From: an uncultured Prevotellaceae bacterium | GTDB lineage: Bacteria; Bacteroidota; Bacteroidia; Bacteroidales; Muribaculaceae | Direction: 5' to 3' | NCBI GenBank assembly: GCA_937916085.1 | Contig: CALGGO010000033.1 | Span: 1-39,614 of the forward strand | Length of the DNA stretch: 39,614 nt | In this document: in pieces, positions 17,762 to 26,678 of the stretch | Layout of the letters: each line of letters starts with the position of its first letter | How positions within the stretch are numbered: the first letter of the stretch is position 1 | Program-made: the position numbers and the translations under genes | Notes under the pieces: generated by a model | Database searches by the model: none | Seen by the model: only the letters and a program-made list of their open reading frames with translations | Told to the model about the DNA's origin: nothing

Positions 17762-20110
17762 TTATAAAGCCAGGCGCAGTCCAATGGTGAGGCGCTTTGT
17801 TGTGACAGCACCAGAGTTGCGGAAAGAGACATGCTGTGTAATATAGTCTTCCTGGTAATTACCGCCACGGAAATTGCGCTCAGTACCTATTGCAGGTCCA
17901 GTGGGGTTGGTCTGCGCATCTGCATTGTAAGCACCATACCAGTCGCTGCACCACTCATAAACGTTACCGCTCATGTCGTAGATACCAAGCTCATTGGGGG
18001 ATTTGGTGCCAACCGGTTGGGATGCATTGCCTGAATTGCTGAAATACCATGCCACCTCATCGACGTTGTTACTGCCAGAGTACTTGTAGCCCTGGCTCTT
18101 ATTACCGCCACGTGCGGCATATTCCCATTCGGCTTCGGTAGGAAGGCGGAAGTTCTTGCCAGTCATCTGGTTAAGCTTAGTGATAAACTCTTGGCAGTCG
18201 TTCCAGCTCACCATTTCTACTGGCAGGTTGGTACCGCTATGATTGCTCGGGTTACTACCCATCACCATCTCCCACAACGCTTGGGTGACCTCGGTTTGCC
18301 CAATGGCAAATGTGCTCAAAGTGACCTGATGAGTAGGGAACTCATCGCTGTAAATATAAGGGTCGCTTGAAGTGCCGCCCATCGTGAACGTGCCGCCACG
18401 CACGAGAATCATGGTGAACTCCACTCCGTTGATATTAAACGTCTCGCTTGTCTTAGGAGCCAGTGCCAAGCGCAGACCTATATATGATTTTTTCTCATTT
18501 ACCAATGCGTTGTCGCGGAAGGTGACACGGTTGTAGGACGTCTCATACCATGCCCAGCAACCACCACGAGTTATGCGGGCTTCGCCCGTCTCAGGACCAG
18601 TGGGGTCAACTTGCGGGTCGGCAGGATATTGCTCGGCATACCAGTCATAGCACAGCTCCTGCAAGTTGCCGCTCATGTCGTAGAGTCCCAGCTCGTTAGG
18701 TTTTTTAGATGCTACAGGATGAGACATACGACCAGAATTGTCATTGGTCCACGCCACCTCGTCCATATTGTTGCTTCCGCTGTAAAGGTATCCATGGCTG
18801 TTGTTACCACCGCGGGCGGCAAATTCCCACTCTGCCTCAGTGGGCAGTCGGAACTCGTATCCATCGGGGAGAGTGACCATTTCATTTAGTCTTGCTACAA
18901 ACTCCTGGCAGTTGTTCCAGCTAACATTCTCAACCGGCAAGAAGTTGCCGCTGAAATTGCTGGGGTTGCTGCCCATCACGGCAGTCCACAGCTCCTGCGT
19001 CACCTCGGTTTGTCCTATAGCGTAGTTGGATAACGTAACTTGATGAACAGGGAACTCGTCGTCAAGAGCATTTGCATCGCCATCCATGGCTCCCATCATG
19101 AATGTGCCGCCTTCCACGTCAATCATCTTGAAAGTCACACCTCCCACATTATAAAGCGTGGCATTGTCGAGTGCGAGGCGGAAGCCATAGTAGTTGGTGG
19201 GCGAGGTGGGGGATTGAGCGTTGCGCCCACGCACACGGCAGGTGGGTGATGTGGAGCGGAAAGAGCCGCCGCGGCACTCAAGCAGTGAGCTGGTGGACTG
19301 ACTGACGGGGTTGAATTGCGGATCCTCGGTATATTCATAGAAGCGGTCGCTGCACCACTCTTGCACGTTGCCGCTCATGTCGTAGAGTCCTAGCTCGTTG
19401 GGGGCTTTTTGTGCTACTGGGTGGGGCGCATTGCCCGAGTTGCTTTTGTACCACGCCACATCGTCAATGTCGTTGCTGCCGGCATATTTGTAGCCTTTAC
19501 TCAGGTTGCCGCCTTGAGCAGCAAACTCCCATTCCGCTTCGGTGGGCAGGCGGAACTTGAGTCCCGTTGCCTCGTTGAGCTTAGCGATAAACTCTTCTAT
19601 TTCGGTTAAAGTGATGTAATAAACTGGTTCGGTGTTGTTGTAATAGTTGGTCCCCATCACGGCATCCCACAGCTGTCCGGTGACTTCGGTCTGCCCAATG
19701 GAATAAGTGGTGAGAGTCACATCGTGAGCAGGATAGTCATAGGGGCTGGCGTCGCCTATGTCGATTTCCTCGTCGGTGGCACCCATCCTGAATGTGCCGC
19801 CATCAACAGTAACCATCTTAAAGGTAACTCCATTGATAGTGAACTCAGTGACGATGGGCTCTGGTTCGGGTTCCTGTCCGTTGAGCAGGATGTTATACAC
19901 TTGCGTCACATCGCCGGCAGTGATGTTGCCGTCGCCGTCAACATCGCCATTGACAAGGCCGCTCGCGTCGTTGTTGAGCAAGTAGTTGTAGAGTGCTGTC
20001 ACGTCGCTGGCAGTCACCGCTCCGTCGCCGTTTACGTCGCCCTTGATAGCCGCAATAGCTATGATGGCAAGTGACAATAAAGTCGCTAAAGTGATGTGTC
20101 GTTTTTTCAT
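17762..20110 (-). CDS. Dockerin-SUMF1 secreted protein (three SUMF1 domains)
   Basis: The 782-residue product has a signal peptide (1-21), a two-repeat dockerin (24-77), a proline/glutamate linker (about 80-86), and three SUMF1 domains at about 92-314, 322-550 and 559-782. All keep the fold motifs (GGTFxMG, LPTEAEWEFAA or EYAARGG, PNELGxYDMSGN, GxRLAL). The FGE second cysteine is present only in domain 1 (Cys291); it is tyrosine 526 in domain 2 and glutamine 759 in domain 3, and no domain has the pair. This argues for binding or structural use. A good promoter lies at 20153-20184. Domain 3 closely resembles domain 1 of the neighbouring two-domain protein, suggesting recent unit duplication. 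Confidence 0.88.
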   Translation of the reverse strand: MKKRHITLATLLSLAIIAIAAIKGDVNGDGAVTASDVTALYNYLLNNDASGLVNGDVDGDGNITAGDVTQVYNILLNGQEPEPEPIVTEFTINGVTFKMVTVDGGTFRMGATDEEIDIGDASPYDYPAHDVTLTTYSIGQTEVTGQLWDAVMGTNYYNNTEPVYYITLTEIEEFIAKLNEATGLKFRLPTEAEWEFAAQGGNLSKGYKYAGSNDIDDVAWYKSNSGNAPHPVAQKAPNELGLYDMSGNVQEWCSDRFYEYTEDPQFNPVSQSTSSLLECRGGSFRSTSPTCRVRGRNAQSPTSPTNYYGFRLALDNATLYNVGGVTFKMIDVEGGTFMMGAMDGDANALDDEFPVHQVTLSNYAIGQTEVTQELWTAVMGSNPSNFSGNFLPVENVSWNNCQEFVARLNEMVTLPDGYEFRLPTEAEWEFAARGGNNSHGYLYSGSNNMDEVAWTNDNSGRMSHPVASKKPNELGLYDMSGNLQELCYDWYAEQYPADPQVDPTGPETGEARITRGGCWAWYETSYNRVTFRDNALVNEKKSYIGLRLALAPKTSETFNINGVEFTMILVRGGTFTMGGTSSDPYIYSDEFPTHQVTLSTFAIGQTEVTQALWEMVMGSNPSNHSGTNLPVEMVSWNDCQEFITKLNQMTGKNFRLPTEAEWEYAARGGNKSQGYKYSGSNNVDEVAWYFSNSGNASQPVGTKSPNELGIYDMSGNVYEWCSDWYGAYNADAQTNPTGPAIGTERNFRGGNYQEDYITQHVSFRNSGAVTTKRLTIGLRLAL

Positions 20111-20152
20111 TTTTATTGAGATTTATGTGTTGATAATTTCATCGATAATTTG

Positions 20153-20184
20153 CAAAATTACACATTTTTCTTGATAAATGCCAA
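20153..20184 (-). promoter_or_regulatory. Bacteroidetes-type promoter for the SUMF1 genes
   Basis: On the - strand, TTG (20184-20182), 21 bp, then TAATTTTG (20160-20153), a match to the TTG/TAnnTTTG consensus. It lies about 43 bp upstream of the start codon at 20110. Confidence 0.6.
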
Positions 20185-20221
20185 TTATCTCGCATAATTA
20201 ATACTCAAAAAGCTAAAAAAA

Positions 20222-20252
20222 TTTGTGTTCTGCTCAAAAATATGTACCTTTG
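20222..20252 (+). promoter_or_regulatory. Bacteroidetes-type promoter for the AAA-ATPase gene
   Basis: TTTG (20222-20225), a 19-bp spacer and TACCTTTG (20245-20252) match the consensus at every defined base. The transcript would have a leader of roughly 155 nt, containing a partial inverted repeat of CAACAAAA around 20297-20347. Confidence 0.75.
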
Positions 20253-20287
20253 TAATCGAAAAATCTGTCCTCGTTATAGAGGGGTCA

Positions 20288-20320
20288 GAAATCAAACAAA
20301 GACAACAAAAGATGACAAAA
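20288..20320 (+). repeat. A-rich motif shared with the gcv palindrome
   Basis: ATCAAACAAAGACAACAAAA followed by GATGACAAAA differs at only a few positions from 13022-13050 in the left arm of the gcv palindrome. A more distant version is found on the - strand at about 31855-31882. It sits in the leader of the AAA-ATPase gene. Confidence 0.5.
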
Positions 20321-20413
20321 AAATATATTCTATTGTTGCTTTTTGTTGAGTTAAGATATAGAGTGCTCCGCAACACCACTTAACTATTTTCTACTTACTA
20401 TTCTACTGAAGCT

Positions 20414-21976
20414 ATGTCACGACGTCGTTACCCTGCTGGAGTGCAGGATTTTGAGAAAATTGTCACCGATGGTTTTGTCTATGTTGACAAGACACGGTAT
20501 GTTTATGAGCTTGCCAATAATTGCGGTGACGCCTTGTTCCTGAGCCGCCCCAGGCGATTCGGGAAGTCGTTGCTCTGCTCTACGCTCAAGCACTATTTCT
20601 TGGGGCACAAGGAACTTTTCGAAGGTCTTGCTATTGACAGGCTTGAGAAAGATTGGACCGAGTATCCGGTATTTCACTTCGATATGTCAAGATGCAAGAA
20701 CGACATTCCTGAAAAAGTAGAAAAGTCACTTGGGGCTATGCTCAAAGGTTTTGAGGACAAGTATGGTCTGAGTGATGATGGTCTGCCGTTTGGAAGCCGA
20801 CTTGAGAAATTAATAATGACCGCCCATGAGCTTACTGGCCACCGCGCCGTATTGCTTTTCGATGAGTACGACTCGCCAGTTCTAAACGTTATCGACGAAC
20901 CCGAGAAGATGAATGATATCCGTTCCATTTTCAACTCATTTTATGGTCCTGTCAAGAACATGGGTGAGCACCTGCGATTTGTTTTTATAACTGGTGTGAC
21001 AAAGTTCTCACAGATGTCAATCTTCTCAACAATAAACAATTTGACCAACATTTCAATGCAGGAGAAGTGGGAAGCACTGTGCGGTATCACATCTCAAGAA
21101 CTTGTAGAGTGTTTTAAGCCCGATATTGAGCTTTTAGCACAGAAAAGAAACATCACTAGCGAGCGTGCCCTGCAACTGCTTCGAGACCGTTATGATGGGT
21201 ACCACTTCGGACCCAAGATGGTAGATGTTTATAACCCTTACAGCATTGTCAACGCTTTTACTGCCGGCGAACTTGAGGACTATTGGTTCACCAGCGGCAC
21301 ACCGGCGGCACTGATTAAGATTCTTGACAAGTACAACTTCAAGCTCAGCGACATTGAGAACACGCAGGTCTTCCGCCGCACTTTTGACCAGCCGTTCGAC
21401 AACATGGAGAGTGCGATACCCATCCTCTATCAGAGTGGCTACCTCACTATAAAAGACTATGATTTCGAGTCAAATATATATACCCTCGGCATTCCCAACC
21501 AGGAAGTGCATGCCGGTCTTTACAGCACCTTGATGCCACATTACCTGGGCAGAGACATTAGCCAGAACGAGTCTCTGATCATGGCGGTGCGCAAGGCGAT
21601 GCTCGCCGACGATATAGACGCTGCCCTGTCAGCTGCTCAGAGCTATCTGGCGGCGTTGCCCTATAACCTTAGCAACAAAACCGAGCGAGACTTTGAGACG
21701 TTGCTACGGGTGATGTTTGACTGCATAGGCATCGAGACGCGGACCGAGGTGAGGAACGCGCGCGGCCGCTGCGATGTGGTGATGAATGGTCGCAACACAA
21801 TATATGTGCTGGAACTGAAAATCTCGACTACCGCTACTGTTGACGATGCGCTCGCCCAAATCAACGAGCGAGATTACCTCATCCCTTACTGGAATGACCC
21901 TCGTCCCAAAGTAAAAGTGGGTGTAACCGTGAATCCTGACACACGCACTATCGACAACTGGAAGGTGGAGAGGTAA
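20414..21976 (+). CDS. AAA-ATPase-like protein with PD-(D/E)XK nuclease-fold domain (DUF1703 type)
   Basis: The 520-residue product begins MSRRRYPAGVQDFEKIV...YVDKT, the hallmark of this family, very abundant in Bacteroidetes. The N-terminal AAA-ATPase-like domain has a degenerate P-loop, RPRRFGKS (Lys51), and a Walker B-like VLLFDEYDSPV. The C-terminal domain (about 430-500) has RCDVVMNG...IYVLELKIS, giving the D...ExK pattern of PD-(D/E)XK nucleases, so catalysis is possible. The biological role is not known; links to mobile elements and defence have been suggested for the family. No defence partners are next to it here. Confidence 0.9.
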   Translation: MSRRRYPAGVQDFEKIVTDGFVYVDKTRYVYELANNCGDALFLSRPRRFGKSLLCSTLKHYFLGHKELFEGLAIDRLEKDWTEYPVFHFDMSRCKNDIPEKVEKSLGAMLKGFEDKYGLSDDGLPFGSRLEKLIMTAHELTGHRAVLLFDEYDSPVLNVIDEPEKMNDIRSIFNSFYGPVKNMGEHLRFVFITGVTKFSQMSIFSTINNLTNISMQEKWEALCGITSQELVECFKPDIELLAQKRNITSERALQLLRDRYDGYHFGPKMVDVYNPYSIVNAFTAGELEDYWFTSGTPAALIKILDKYNFKLSDIENTQVFRRTFDQPFDNMESAIPILYQSGYLTIKDYDFESNIYTLGIPNQEVHAGLYSTLMPHYLGRDISQNESLIMAVRKAMLADDIDAALSAAQSYLAALPYNLSNKTERDFETLLRVMFDCIGIETRTEVRNARGRCDVVMNGRNTIYVLELKISTTATVDDALAQINERDYLIPYWNDPRPKVKVGVTVNPDTRTIDNWKVER

Positions 21977-22052
21977 AAACAGTATTGCAGAACTTGGAAT
22001 TAACTTATTCTGGTTTAAGAATTTATTGTAGAAGGATAATGACCTATAAATT

Positions 22053-23900
22053 ATGAAAAAGACATTACTTTCATTGATAATGGCTGTCATTACCATGTTG
22101 ATGGCCAATGGCACTGTGATTTATGTAAACGGCAACAAAATCACGGGCACTACCAGTTTTACCACAGGCGGCGGCACTGTCACCTACGATGAAGACACCA
22201 AGTTGCTCACTATCGACAACTGCGTCTTCTCTCGCTCTGGAAGCAATAACAATGCCATTGATAATCAGGACGTGACGGGACTGTACATCAGGTTCACAGG
22301 CACCAACTCAATGACCATCCACAATGCTTCGGCATTGGCGCTAAAGCGCAACACCACCATCATTGTGGCGTCGGGTACCACCACTATCAAAACCACCGCC
22401 GACAACCAGAACGCCATAGGGCTGTATAACGCTGGCGTGATAATCAGCGGCAACGGCACGCTAAATCTCATCTCCACCGAGTGGCGCGGCATCCAGGGAC
22501 GCGAGGGAGCAAGCAGCTGCTTTGTCTTCTTCTCAATCAAGAACTGTACCATCGACTCTCATAATCAGAACTTTTATGACCTAAAAAAGGTGTCGTTTTA
22601 TGTTGGCAACAGCTATGGCAGCGACGATTATACCACCAAAATCACCCTCAAGTCGATTCCCACCTATGCTGCGGCACATGGAGATAATATCTCGGCTTGG
22701 TATGCCGACCCTACTGTGAAAGTGTTTTCTCCTGAATATGGGATGAGTATTAACAGCCTCGGCAAAGCAGCCTACAGTGAGTGCGAATTTGTCATTACCG
22801 ACGTGCCAGTGGTGGCATTCATCAAAGATACTTATTTCCCCGACGCCAATTTCCGCAACTATCTGCTCGGGCTATATCCATCGGGCTACATCACCACTAT
22901 GGACGTTGACTCGCGCACCTCTCTTAATATTGGCTCCAAGAGCATTTCCAGCCTGCAAGGGGTGGGCTATTTCTCTAAGCTCACTTCTCTGATATGCTCA
23001 GGCAATTATCTCACTTCGTTGCCTGAATTGCCAAGCACGTTGACCACACTAGGATGCACCAATAACCAACTCACATCATTGCCATCATTGCCTAGCGGGT
23101 TAGTGTATTTGGCGTGTGGCACCAATAAATTGACCTCGCTACCCGCATTGCCCGATAATCTTGAGACGCTTTACTGTGGAGGCAACAGCTTCACCACATT
23201 AAACATTAGCAATAAGAACAAACTGCAAACTCTTGATGTGAAAAACAGCACCTTGTTGACGACGCTAGTTTGCAGTAATAATGCCTTGACAACACTCAAC
23301 TACAGTGGTTGCACAGCGCTGGACAACCTGGATTGCTCCACCAATAAGTTGACATCGCTCGATGCCTTGCCAAGTGCGGTGACCAAATTCAACTGCGCTT
23401 CCAACCAACTCTCGTCACTGCCCTGGATGCCAAGCGGGCTGCAAGAGTTAAACTGCTCGGCCAACAAGCTGACATCACTCTCGGTTTATGGCAAGAACTC
23501 TCTAAATAAACTGGACATTCACGGCAACCAAATCAAGGAGGCGGCAATGGGGAGCCTCGTGGGCACTCTGCGCACCATCCCAGCCGGTGTTACAGGTGAA
23601 TTTAAGGTGCTTGGAGGCGACGACGATGGCAACGTCATCACTACCGACCAAGTGACCACCGCACGCAACAAGCGATGGCTACCCATGAAATACCAAAACG
23701 GCAACTGGGTGGAAATCACCACCAACGTCCCTGGCGACGTGAACGGCGACGGGGAGGTGACAGCCGCCGACGTGACAGCCCTCTATAACTTCATGCTCAA
23801 CAACGAAAGCAGTGGCATCGTCAACGGCGACCAGAATGGTGATGGCGAAATCACAGCCGCCGACGTCACCGCAGTTTACACCATCATGCTGAACAACTAA
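22053..23900 (+). CDS. Secreted leucine-rich-repeat protein with C-terminal dockerin
   Basis: The 615-residue product has a signal peptide (1-20), a beta-helix-like N-terminal part (about 22-260; repeated short strands with TGTNSMTIHN and NGTLNLIS), a run of leucine-rich repeats (about 298-500) built on LTSLPxLPxxL and a recurring LxCSxNxLTSL unit, a spacer, and a two-repeat dockerin at the end (559-615; GDVNGDGEVTAAD and GDQNGDGEITAAD). The LRRs resemble short internalin-like repeats used for protein binding. The dockerin at the C-terminus contrasts with the N-terminal dockerins of the SUMF1 proteins. A surface adhesin or binding protein is a fair guess. Confidence 0.85.
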   Translation: MKKTLLSLIMAVITMLMANGTVIYVNGNKITGTTSFTTGGGTVTYDEDTKLLTIDNCVFSRSGSNNNAIDNQDVTGLYIRFTGTNSMTIHNASALALKRNTTIIVASGTTTIKTTADNQNAIGLYNAGVIISGNGTLNLISTEWRGIQGREGASSCFVFFSIKNCTIDSHNQNFYDLKKVSFYVGNSYGSDDYTTKITLKSIPTYAAAHGDNISAWYADPTVKVFSPEYGMSINSLGKAAYSECEFVITDVPVVAFIKDTYFPDANFRNYLLGLYPSGYITTMDVDSRTSLNIGSKSISSLQGVGYFSKLTSLICSGNYLTSLPELPSTLTTLGCTNNQLTSLPSLPSGLVYLACGTNKLTSLPALPDNLETLYCGGNSFTTLNISNKNKLQTLDVKNSTLLTTLVCSNNALTTLNYSGCTALDNLDCSTNKLTSLDALPSAVTKFNCASNQLSSLPWMPSGLQELNCSANKLTSLSVYGKNSLNKLDIHGNQIKEAAMGSLVGTLRTIPAGVTGEFKVLGGDDDGNVITTDQVTTARNKRWLPMKYQNGNWVEITTNVPGDVNGDGEVTAADVTALYNFMLNNESSGIVNGDQNGDGEITAADVTAVYTIMLNN

Positions 23901-23916
23901 GCCGTCAGTGGTGCCC

Positions 23917-23951
23917 GTTTATCGTTACTCGTTACTTGTTACTCGTTTATC
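23917..23951. repeat. 7-bp tandem array, five units (GTTACTC type)
   Basis: Five contiguous heptamers: GTTTATC, GTTACTC, GTTACTT, GTTACTC, GTTTATC. It begins 16 bp after the LRR-dockerin stop codon. Confidence 0.85.
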
Positions 23952-24096
23952 GAAGACCGTGATGAGAGTTATGGCAATGCATTCTCGCACTACCTCGGGG
24001 ATATCACGCATCGCCTAGGGTATATTAAACAACTGTCACAACGATCCAACAACTTAAACAACAAAAATGATATAAAGTTTACCATCATAATAATCT

Positions 24097-24204
24097 CACA
24101 AAGTTGCGAGCGGAGCTCGTCACAAAGCCTGCTCACGCAGGAATATTTTTTAACACCGCGCTTGCGCGGCTTTGCGTCACCGATAGGTGCAGCTTTGCGA
24201 GAGG
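24097..24204. repeat. Structured intergenic repeat, copy 1
   Basis: Four nested or adjacent stems can be drawn: an outer CAAAG/CTTTG closing stem, a CGAGC-GGA-GCTCG hairpin, an inner CAAAG/CTTTG stem enclosing CCTGC-TCAC-GCAGG and CCGCGC-TT-GCGCGG hairpins, and a CACC-GATA-GGTG hairpin. The copy at 35094-35204 can form the same set with changed pairs. It lies about 280 bp before galK. Confidence 0.7.
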
Positions 24205-24482
24205 ACAACATGAAATAACTTGTACAACAAAAAATATTAGATAAAATGCTCACGCTCGCAAGGCACCAGAGCAAGCTCAAGCTTTGTCTCGCTTAATCGC
24301 ATTTTTGTTGTTTTATATAACGGCAGGCTAGATTCCTTGACTGCTATAATCCTTAAATTTATTGAAATTTTGGGAAACATTGTGGCTGTTTCCAAATATT
24401 GTTGTAACTTCGTGCAATCTTTGCAAAATCATTAAAAAGAGTTCAAAAATCGAATTATTCATAACCTAAATTTTCATTAGAG

Positions 24483-25613
24483 ATGAAAGAGAAAATCATC
24501 GCTTTATTTAAAGAGCGCTTTGGCGCTGAGCCAGTGATGTATGCATCGGCTGGACGCATTAACCTTATTGGAGAACACACCGACTACAATGGCGGGTTCG
24601 TATTCCCTGGAGCCATCGACAAATGTATCATGGCTGGTATTAAAGAGAACGGCACCGACAAGGTGCGCGTGTATAGCGCCGACCTTGACAACTACACTGA
24701 GTTTGGACTTAACGAGGAGGACAAGCCCGCCGAGCAATGGGCATGCTACGTCTTTGGCGTGTGCCGCGAGACCATCAAGCGTGGCGGTAAGGTAAAGGGC
24801 TTTGACGCGGTGTTTGCCGGCAATGTGCCACTGGGCGCCGGTCTCTCGTCGTCGGCAGCACTTGAGTCGTGCTTCGCCTTTGCTTTGAATGATATGTTCA
24901 ACGACAACAAAATCGACAAATTTGAACTCGCAAAGATAGGTCAATCTACCGAGCACAACTACTGCGGCGTGAACTGCGGCATCATGGACCAGTTTGCCTC
25001 GGTATTTGGCAAGAAAGGTCACCTCATGCGCCTCGACTGCCGCTCGCTGGAGCATCAGTACTATCCATTCGACGCTAAGGGCTACAAACTCGTGCTTATC
25101 GACTCAAGAGTGAAGCACGAACTCGTTGACTCGCCTTATAACAAGCGCCGTGAGTCGTGCGAGCGCGTGGCAGCCACCTTAGGCGTGGAGACCCTGCGCG
25201 ACGCCACGATGGAGATGCTTGATGCCAACCGTGACAAAATCAGCGATGAGGACTACAAGCGCGCCGTGTATGTCATTGGCGAGAAGCAGCGCGTGCTCGA
25301 CGTGTGCGATGCCCTGGAACGTGGCGACTTCGAGACAGTGGGCAAGTGCATGTATGAGACACACCACGGTCTTAGCAAAGACTATGAGGTGAGCTGCGTT
25401 GAGCTTGACTACCTCAACGACATCGCCCGCGAGTGTGGCGTCACCGGCTCACGCATCATGGGTGGCGGCTTTGGTGGCTGCACCATCAACCTGGTGAAGG
25501 ATGACCTTTACGACAAGTTCATCGCCACCGCCTGCGAGAAGTTCAACGAGAAATACGGCCACGAGCCTAAAGTTTATGAAGTAATCATCAGCGACGGCGC
25601 ACGCCGAGTATAG
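24483..25613 (+). CDS. galK: Galactokinase
   Basis: Phosphorylates galactose to galactose 1-phosphate in the Leloir pathway, in the cytoplasm. The 376-residue product is a GHMP kinase with the galactokinase signature GRINLIGEHTDYNGGFVFP (from residue 24), the ATP-binding VPLGAGLSSSAALE (about 115-128), the catalytic aspartate in NCGIMDQF (Asp169) and the C-terminal GGGFGGCTINLV. The start codon is preceded by AT-rich sequence without a Shine-Dalgarno, as is normal in this group. A sugar nucleotidyltransferase follows after a repeat-filled 146-bp gap. Confidence 0.97.
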   Translation: MKEKIIALFKERFGAEPVMYASAGRINLIGEHTDYNGGFVFPGAIDKCIMAGIKENGTDKVRVYSADLDNYTEFGLNEEDKPAEQWACYVFGVCRETIKRGGKVKGFDAVFAGNVPLGAGLSSSAALESCFAFALNDMFNDNKIDKFELAKIGQSTEHNYCGVNCGIMDQFASVFGKKGHLMRLDCRSLEHQYYPFDAKGYKLVLIDSRVKHELVDSPYNKRRESCERVAATLGVETLRDATMEMLDANRDKISDEDYKRAVYVIGEKQRVLDVCDALERGDFETVGKCMYETHHGLSKDYEVSCVELDYLNDIARECGVTGSRIMGGGFGGCTINLVKDDLYDKFIATACEKFNEKYGHEPKVYEVIISDGARRV

Positions 25614-25616
25614 TAT

Positions 25617-25679
25617 AGTTCATAGTTCACAGTTCATAGTTCACAGTTCATAGTTCACAGTTCATAGTTCACAGTTCAT
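25617..25679. repeat. 7-bp tandem array, nine units (AGTTCAT/AGTTCAC)
   Basis: Nine contiguous heptamers strictly alternate AGTTCAT and AGTTCAC, so the higher-order period is 14 bp. The array begins three bases after the galK stop codon. The same unit pair recurs at the right edge of the window. Confidence 0.97.
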
Positions 25680-25723
25680 AGTTGGATCCATTCTTTCCAC
25701 TTTCCAACGCGCCGCAGGCGCTC

Positions 25724-25758
25724 ACTTAACACTTAAAACTTTAAACTTAACACTTATA
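25724..25758. repeat. 7-bp tandem array abutting a start codon (ACTTAAC type)
   Basis: Five heptamers, ACTTAAC, ACTTAAA, ACTTTAA, ACTTAAC, ACTTATA, end one base before the ATG at 25760, occupying the place of the ribosome binding region. A small GCGCC-GCA-GGCGC hairpin (25709-25721) lies just before it. Confidence 0.8.
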
Positions 25759-25759
25759 A

Positions 25760-26662
25760 ATGAAACCTACATTATTCGTTCTTGCTGCTGGTATGGGAAG
25801 CCGTTATGGCGGCCTCAAGCAGCTCGATGGTCTGGGACCTCACGGCGAGACCATCATGGACTATTCAATCTACGATGCCATCCAAAGCGGGTTTGGCAAA
25901 GTGGTGTTTGTGATTCGCCGTGACTTCGAGCAGGAGTTCCGCGACAAGATTCTCTCAAAATATGAGAGCAAGATTCCCACCGAGGTGGTGTTCCAGTCGG
26001 TTGACGCGCTGCCCGAGGGCTTCACCTGCCCCGAGGACCGCACCAAGCCTTGGGGTACCAATCATGCCGTGCTCATGGGTAAGGACGTGATTAAGGAGCC
26101 GTTTGCCGTCATCAACAGCGACGACTTCTATGGCCGCAACTCCTTTGAAGTGCTCGCCAAGGCTCTCAGCGAGCTGCCCGACGACGCTCACGACCGCTAT
26201 TTCATGGTGGGCTTCAATGTGGGCAACACCATGAGCGAGAGCGGCACCGTGTCGCGTGGCGTGTGCGAGACCGAGAACGGGCTGCTCACGAGCGTGGTGG
26301 AGCGCACCAAGATTGGCTACGACGAGAACCACGACATCATCTTCACCGAGGGCGACTTGGTGGAGAAACTGGAGCCTACCACTCCCGTGTCGATGAACTT
26401 CTGGGGCTTCACGCCCGACTATTTCGCTCATAGCGAGAAATCATTTGTGAACTTCTTGAGCAACAACATCAACGTGCCCAAGAGTGAGTTCTTCATCCCC
26501 ATCGTGGTGAGCGAGCTCGTGGAGGGTGGACAATCGACCGTTGAGGTGCTGCGCACCGACTCCAAGTGGTTTGGCGTGACCTACAGCGAAGACCGTCCCG
26601 CAGTGGTCGAGAAATTCGCCGAGCTGCACCGCCAGGGAGTATATCCCGAGAAGATGTTCTGA
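25760..26662 (+). CDS. Sugar-phosphate nucleotidyltransferase family protein
   Basis: The 300-residue product begins with a nucleotidyltransferase signature, LAAGMGSRYGGLKQLDGLGPHG, and has the metal-binding-type INSDDFYG at about residue 118. Enzymes of this fold join a nucleoside triphosphate to a sugar phosphate. Its place directly after galK suggests it acts on a galactose-derived or related hexose phosphate, which is inference. The translation start sits against a heptamer repeat array. The Fur-family gene follows after 16 bp, so the two are probably co-transcribed. Confidence 0.8.
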   Translation: MKPTLFVLAAGMGSRYGGLKQLDGLGPHGETIMDYSIYDAIQSGFGKVVFVIRRDFEQEFRDKILSKYESKIPTEVVFQSVDALPEGFTCPEDRTKPWGTNHAVLMGKDVIKEPFAVINSDDFYGRNSFEVLAKALSELPDDAHDRYFMVGFNVGNTMSESGTVSRGVCETENGLLTSVVERTKIGYDENHDIIFTEGDLVEKLEPTTPVSMNFWGFTPDYFAHSEKSFVNFLSNNINVPKSEFFIPIVVSELVEGGQSTVEVLRTDSKWFGVTYSEDRPAVVEKFAELHRQGVYPEKMF

Positions 26663-26678
26663 TAGCGTTTCCTCCTCG

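Larger units (their letters stand above)
20111..20413. other. Divergent promoter region
   Basis: This 303-bp gap lies between the three-domain SUMF1 gene (-) and the AAA-ATPase gene (+). It carries one promoter for each direction (20153-20184 on -, 20222-20252 on +) and, in the + leader, an A-rich motif near 20288-20320 that resembles the palindrome arm in the gcv locus. Confidence 0.7.
23901..24482. other. Long structured spacer before galK
   Basis: No gene. It holds a 7-bp tandem array (23917-23951), a structured repeat (24097-24204), a further hairpin-rich patch (about 24245-24300) and the galK leader. A near-consensus -7 element, TAACTTCG, is at 24405-24412 with TTG 22 bp upstream (24380-24382), a weak candidate galK promoter. 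Confidence 0.65.

Noticed and set aside
20414..21976. Defence island centred on the AAA-ATPase/nuclease-fold protein
   Set aside because: The neighbours are a dockerin-SUMF1 gene and an LRR gene; the family is multi-copy in Bacteroidetes and alone does not show a defence system.
23990..24280. Possible 96-residue - strand gene
   Set aside because: It runs through the structured repeat, has no recognisable domain, and its codon pattern follows the hairpins.
25617..25679. CRISPR-like array
   Set aside because: The repeats are 7 bp and contiguous with no unique spacers and no cas genes.
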